Origin: Lacticaseibacillus sharpeae JCM 1186 = DSM 20505
GTDB taxonomy: Bacteria > Bacillota > Bacilli > Lactobacillales > Lactobacillaceae
Direction: 5' to 3'
NCBI RefSeq assembly: GCF_001436225.1
Contig: NZ_AYYO01000037.1
Location: 28,737-92,736, forward strand
DNA length: 64,000 nt
Part shown: piece by piece, positions 63,087 to 64,000 of the stretch
How positions within the stretch are numbered: the first letter of the stretch is position 1
How the letters are laid out: every line of letters starts with the position of its first letter
Made by a program: the position numbers and the translations under genes
Notes under the pieces: generated by a model
Told to the model about the DNA's origin: nothing
Database searches by the model: none
The model's input: the letters and a program-made list of their open reading frames with translations, nothing else

Positions 63087-63100
63087 CGAACAGACGTTTG
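63087..63100 (+). promoter_or_regulatory. LexA (SOS) box 2
   Basis: CGAACAGACGTTTG (plus strand) has the same 13 of 14 match, centred 31 bases (three helical turns) from box 1. The promoter should lie between or over the two. Confidence 0.82.
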
Positions 63101-63160
63101 CGTTTACAAGGGTAATTAATAAAAATAGGCTCATCTTTTCCGATGCGCCCATAAATTCAC

Positions 63161-63753
63161 TTATTTTTCGCTAACAGCCTTTAAATTGTCCCTCTTCTTC
63201 GTGAATTCCTTCATGATGTCGTGATGCGCGACCTTGGTCGGGGTCGCCCCGTTGTGACGTTAGACCCGTACTCCTCAGCCACACTCTTCATCAGCTTCGA
63301 GTCCTTATCAACGGTATATTTGATGACCGTACTTTCTCCAACCTCTGTGTAGTAATGATACCTAGGGTGCGCGAGTCTCTTTTCCTTCTGATCATACATG
63401 TTTCGATAGAGACTGCCGTTCCACTTACGACTCACTATCACCTGGTTGCCGTCCATCTTCCATTCGCCCGAATAATAATCGTAAAACTCACGGCTTTGTT
63501 TGACCCCATTAATATTGAAATTTGCAATATCATGCGTGTACTCCGCATACTTACCGTCACTATTGAACGTAATCTGCGTGTACCGTTCACCGTCTGCGTG
63601 GCGTTTAGTCTAATGCCTAGATACCGCACCCTTAGCCGTCTTCTGCGGTGCCAAATAATAACTCACATCCGTCTTTCCAAGCTCGGCTCTGCTGCAACCG
63701 GTCAGTGCAAATAATGCTACCGTGAGTGCCAGTATTCCTGCCAACTTCTTCAT
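63161..63753 (-). pseudogene. Lipoprotein gene broken by two frameshifts
   Basis: It starts with ATG behind GGGGG, and a lipoprotein signal with lipobox LTGC (FALTGCSRAELG). After KTAKGAVSRH the frame meets TAG. The sense continues in a second frame as RHADGERYTQITFNSDGKYA and on for about 120 residues to EEYGSNVTT. It then passes to a third frame, ATPTKVAHHDIMKEFTKKRD, ending SEK at 63161. The restored protein would be about 195 aa. Family not recognised. Confidence 0.7.
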
Positions 63754-63946
63754 AATAATCCCCCTTTATTTACGTCCCAGATATAGGAGTAAGTATACAG
63801 AAGGATTAATCGGTTAATAGTCTTGTGTTTTAGCGAAAAAATGGTATTCTTTCACGACACCAGAATGCCTATATACCGGCGTTTGTCAGCATAAGAGACC
63901 ATGCCAATCTCAAAAAAGTTCTCATATTTTTTCGTCTCACAAAAAT

Positions 63947-64000
63947 GGGTCTACACTTTCTGGTGTTGGAGATTTTTCTCCAACTCAGAGGTGTAGGCCC
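63947..64000. repeat. Long hairpin at the window edge
   Basis: GGGTCTACAC-TTTCTG-GTGTTGGAGA, loop TTTT, TCTCCAACTCAGAGGTGTAG then GCCC. The arms pair over about 22 of 25 positions. The element is cut by the window end, so I cannot tell a terminator from the terminal repeat of an insertion sequence. Confidence 0.5.

Overview
The window is a 64-kb piece of a low-GC-phylum (Firmicutes) chromosome whose genes are nevertheless GC-rich. It best fits a high-GC member of the Lactobacillaceae. The grounds are a complete dltXABCD cluster, an oligoendopeptidase F, a lactose/cellobiose-type PTS with its DUF3284 companion, lipoproteins with DUF6287-like repeats, strong GGAGG ribosome sites and LexA boxes of the CGAAC-N4-GTTYN type. 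I cannot name the species. There are no rRNA or tRNA genes and no CRISPR array.

Region 1 (1-46,700) is mostly ordinary core and niche genes in short operons separated by clear hairpin terminators. In order: the start of a UvrA paralogue; an ABC transporter with a NarL-type two-component system; an ABC-F ribosome-protection gene behind what looks like a ribosome-sensing attenuator; an SdpR/SdpI pair with a perfect palindromic operator; a large MacB/FtsX-type exporter pair; a GNAT enzyme with a TMEM175-type channel; a cold-shock-domain protein; a P-type cation ATPase; a heterodimeric multidrug ABC exporter with one degenerate site; a nucleoside phosphorylase; a decayed NUDIX gene; a TetR-cls pair; a 6-phospho-beta-glucosidase/oxidoreductase operon divergent from an RpiR regulator; an ArlRS-like two-component system; the D-alanylation (dlt) operon followed by a serine-hydrolase lipoprotein resembling DltE; a cellobiose-type PTS operon; and pepF. 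Many of these act on the envelope (dlt, cls, exporters, two-component systems), so this is a cell-surface and drug-stress neighbourhood.

Region 2 (46,700-64,000) is accessory. It has lower and uneven GC, an orphan AbrB-type protein, two frameshifted genes, small remnants, an IS3-family element, a low-GC type III restriction-modification system, and a YolD/Y-family polymerase SOS operon under two LexA boxes.

Its most unusual part is 49,322-52,974. This is a minus-strand array of four genes carrying five copies of one ~95-residue module with an H/Y-A-T-x-x-Q core. Three of the genes are each preceded by a ~137-nt leader. Each leader ends in an intrinsic terminator that competes with an antiterminator pairing. 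Two leaders are 136/137 identical although the genes they precede are strongly diverged, and a YoeB/RelE-like toxin with no recognisable antitoxin sits directly behind one module gene. I do not recognise this system and regard it as the best candidate for something undescribed. The second strongest signal is the ABC-F leader, with a three-codon upstream ORF embedded in a long-range stem.
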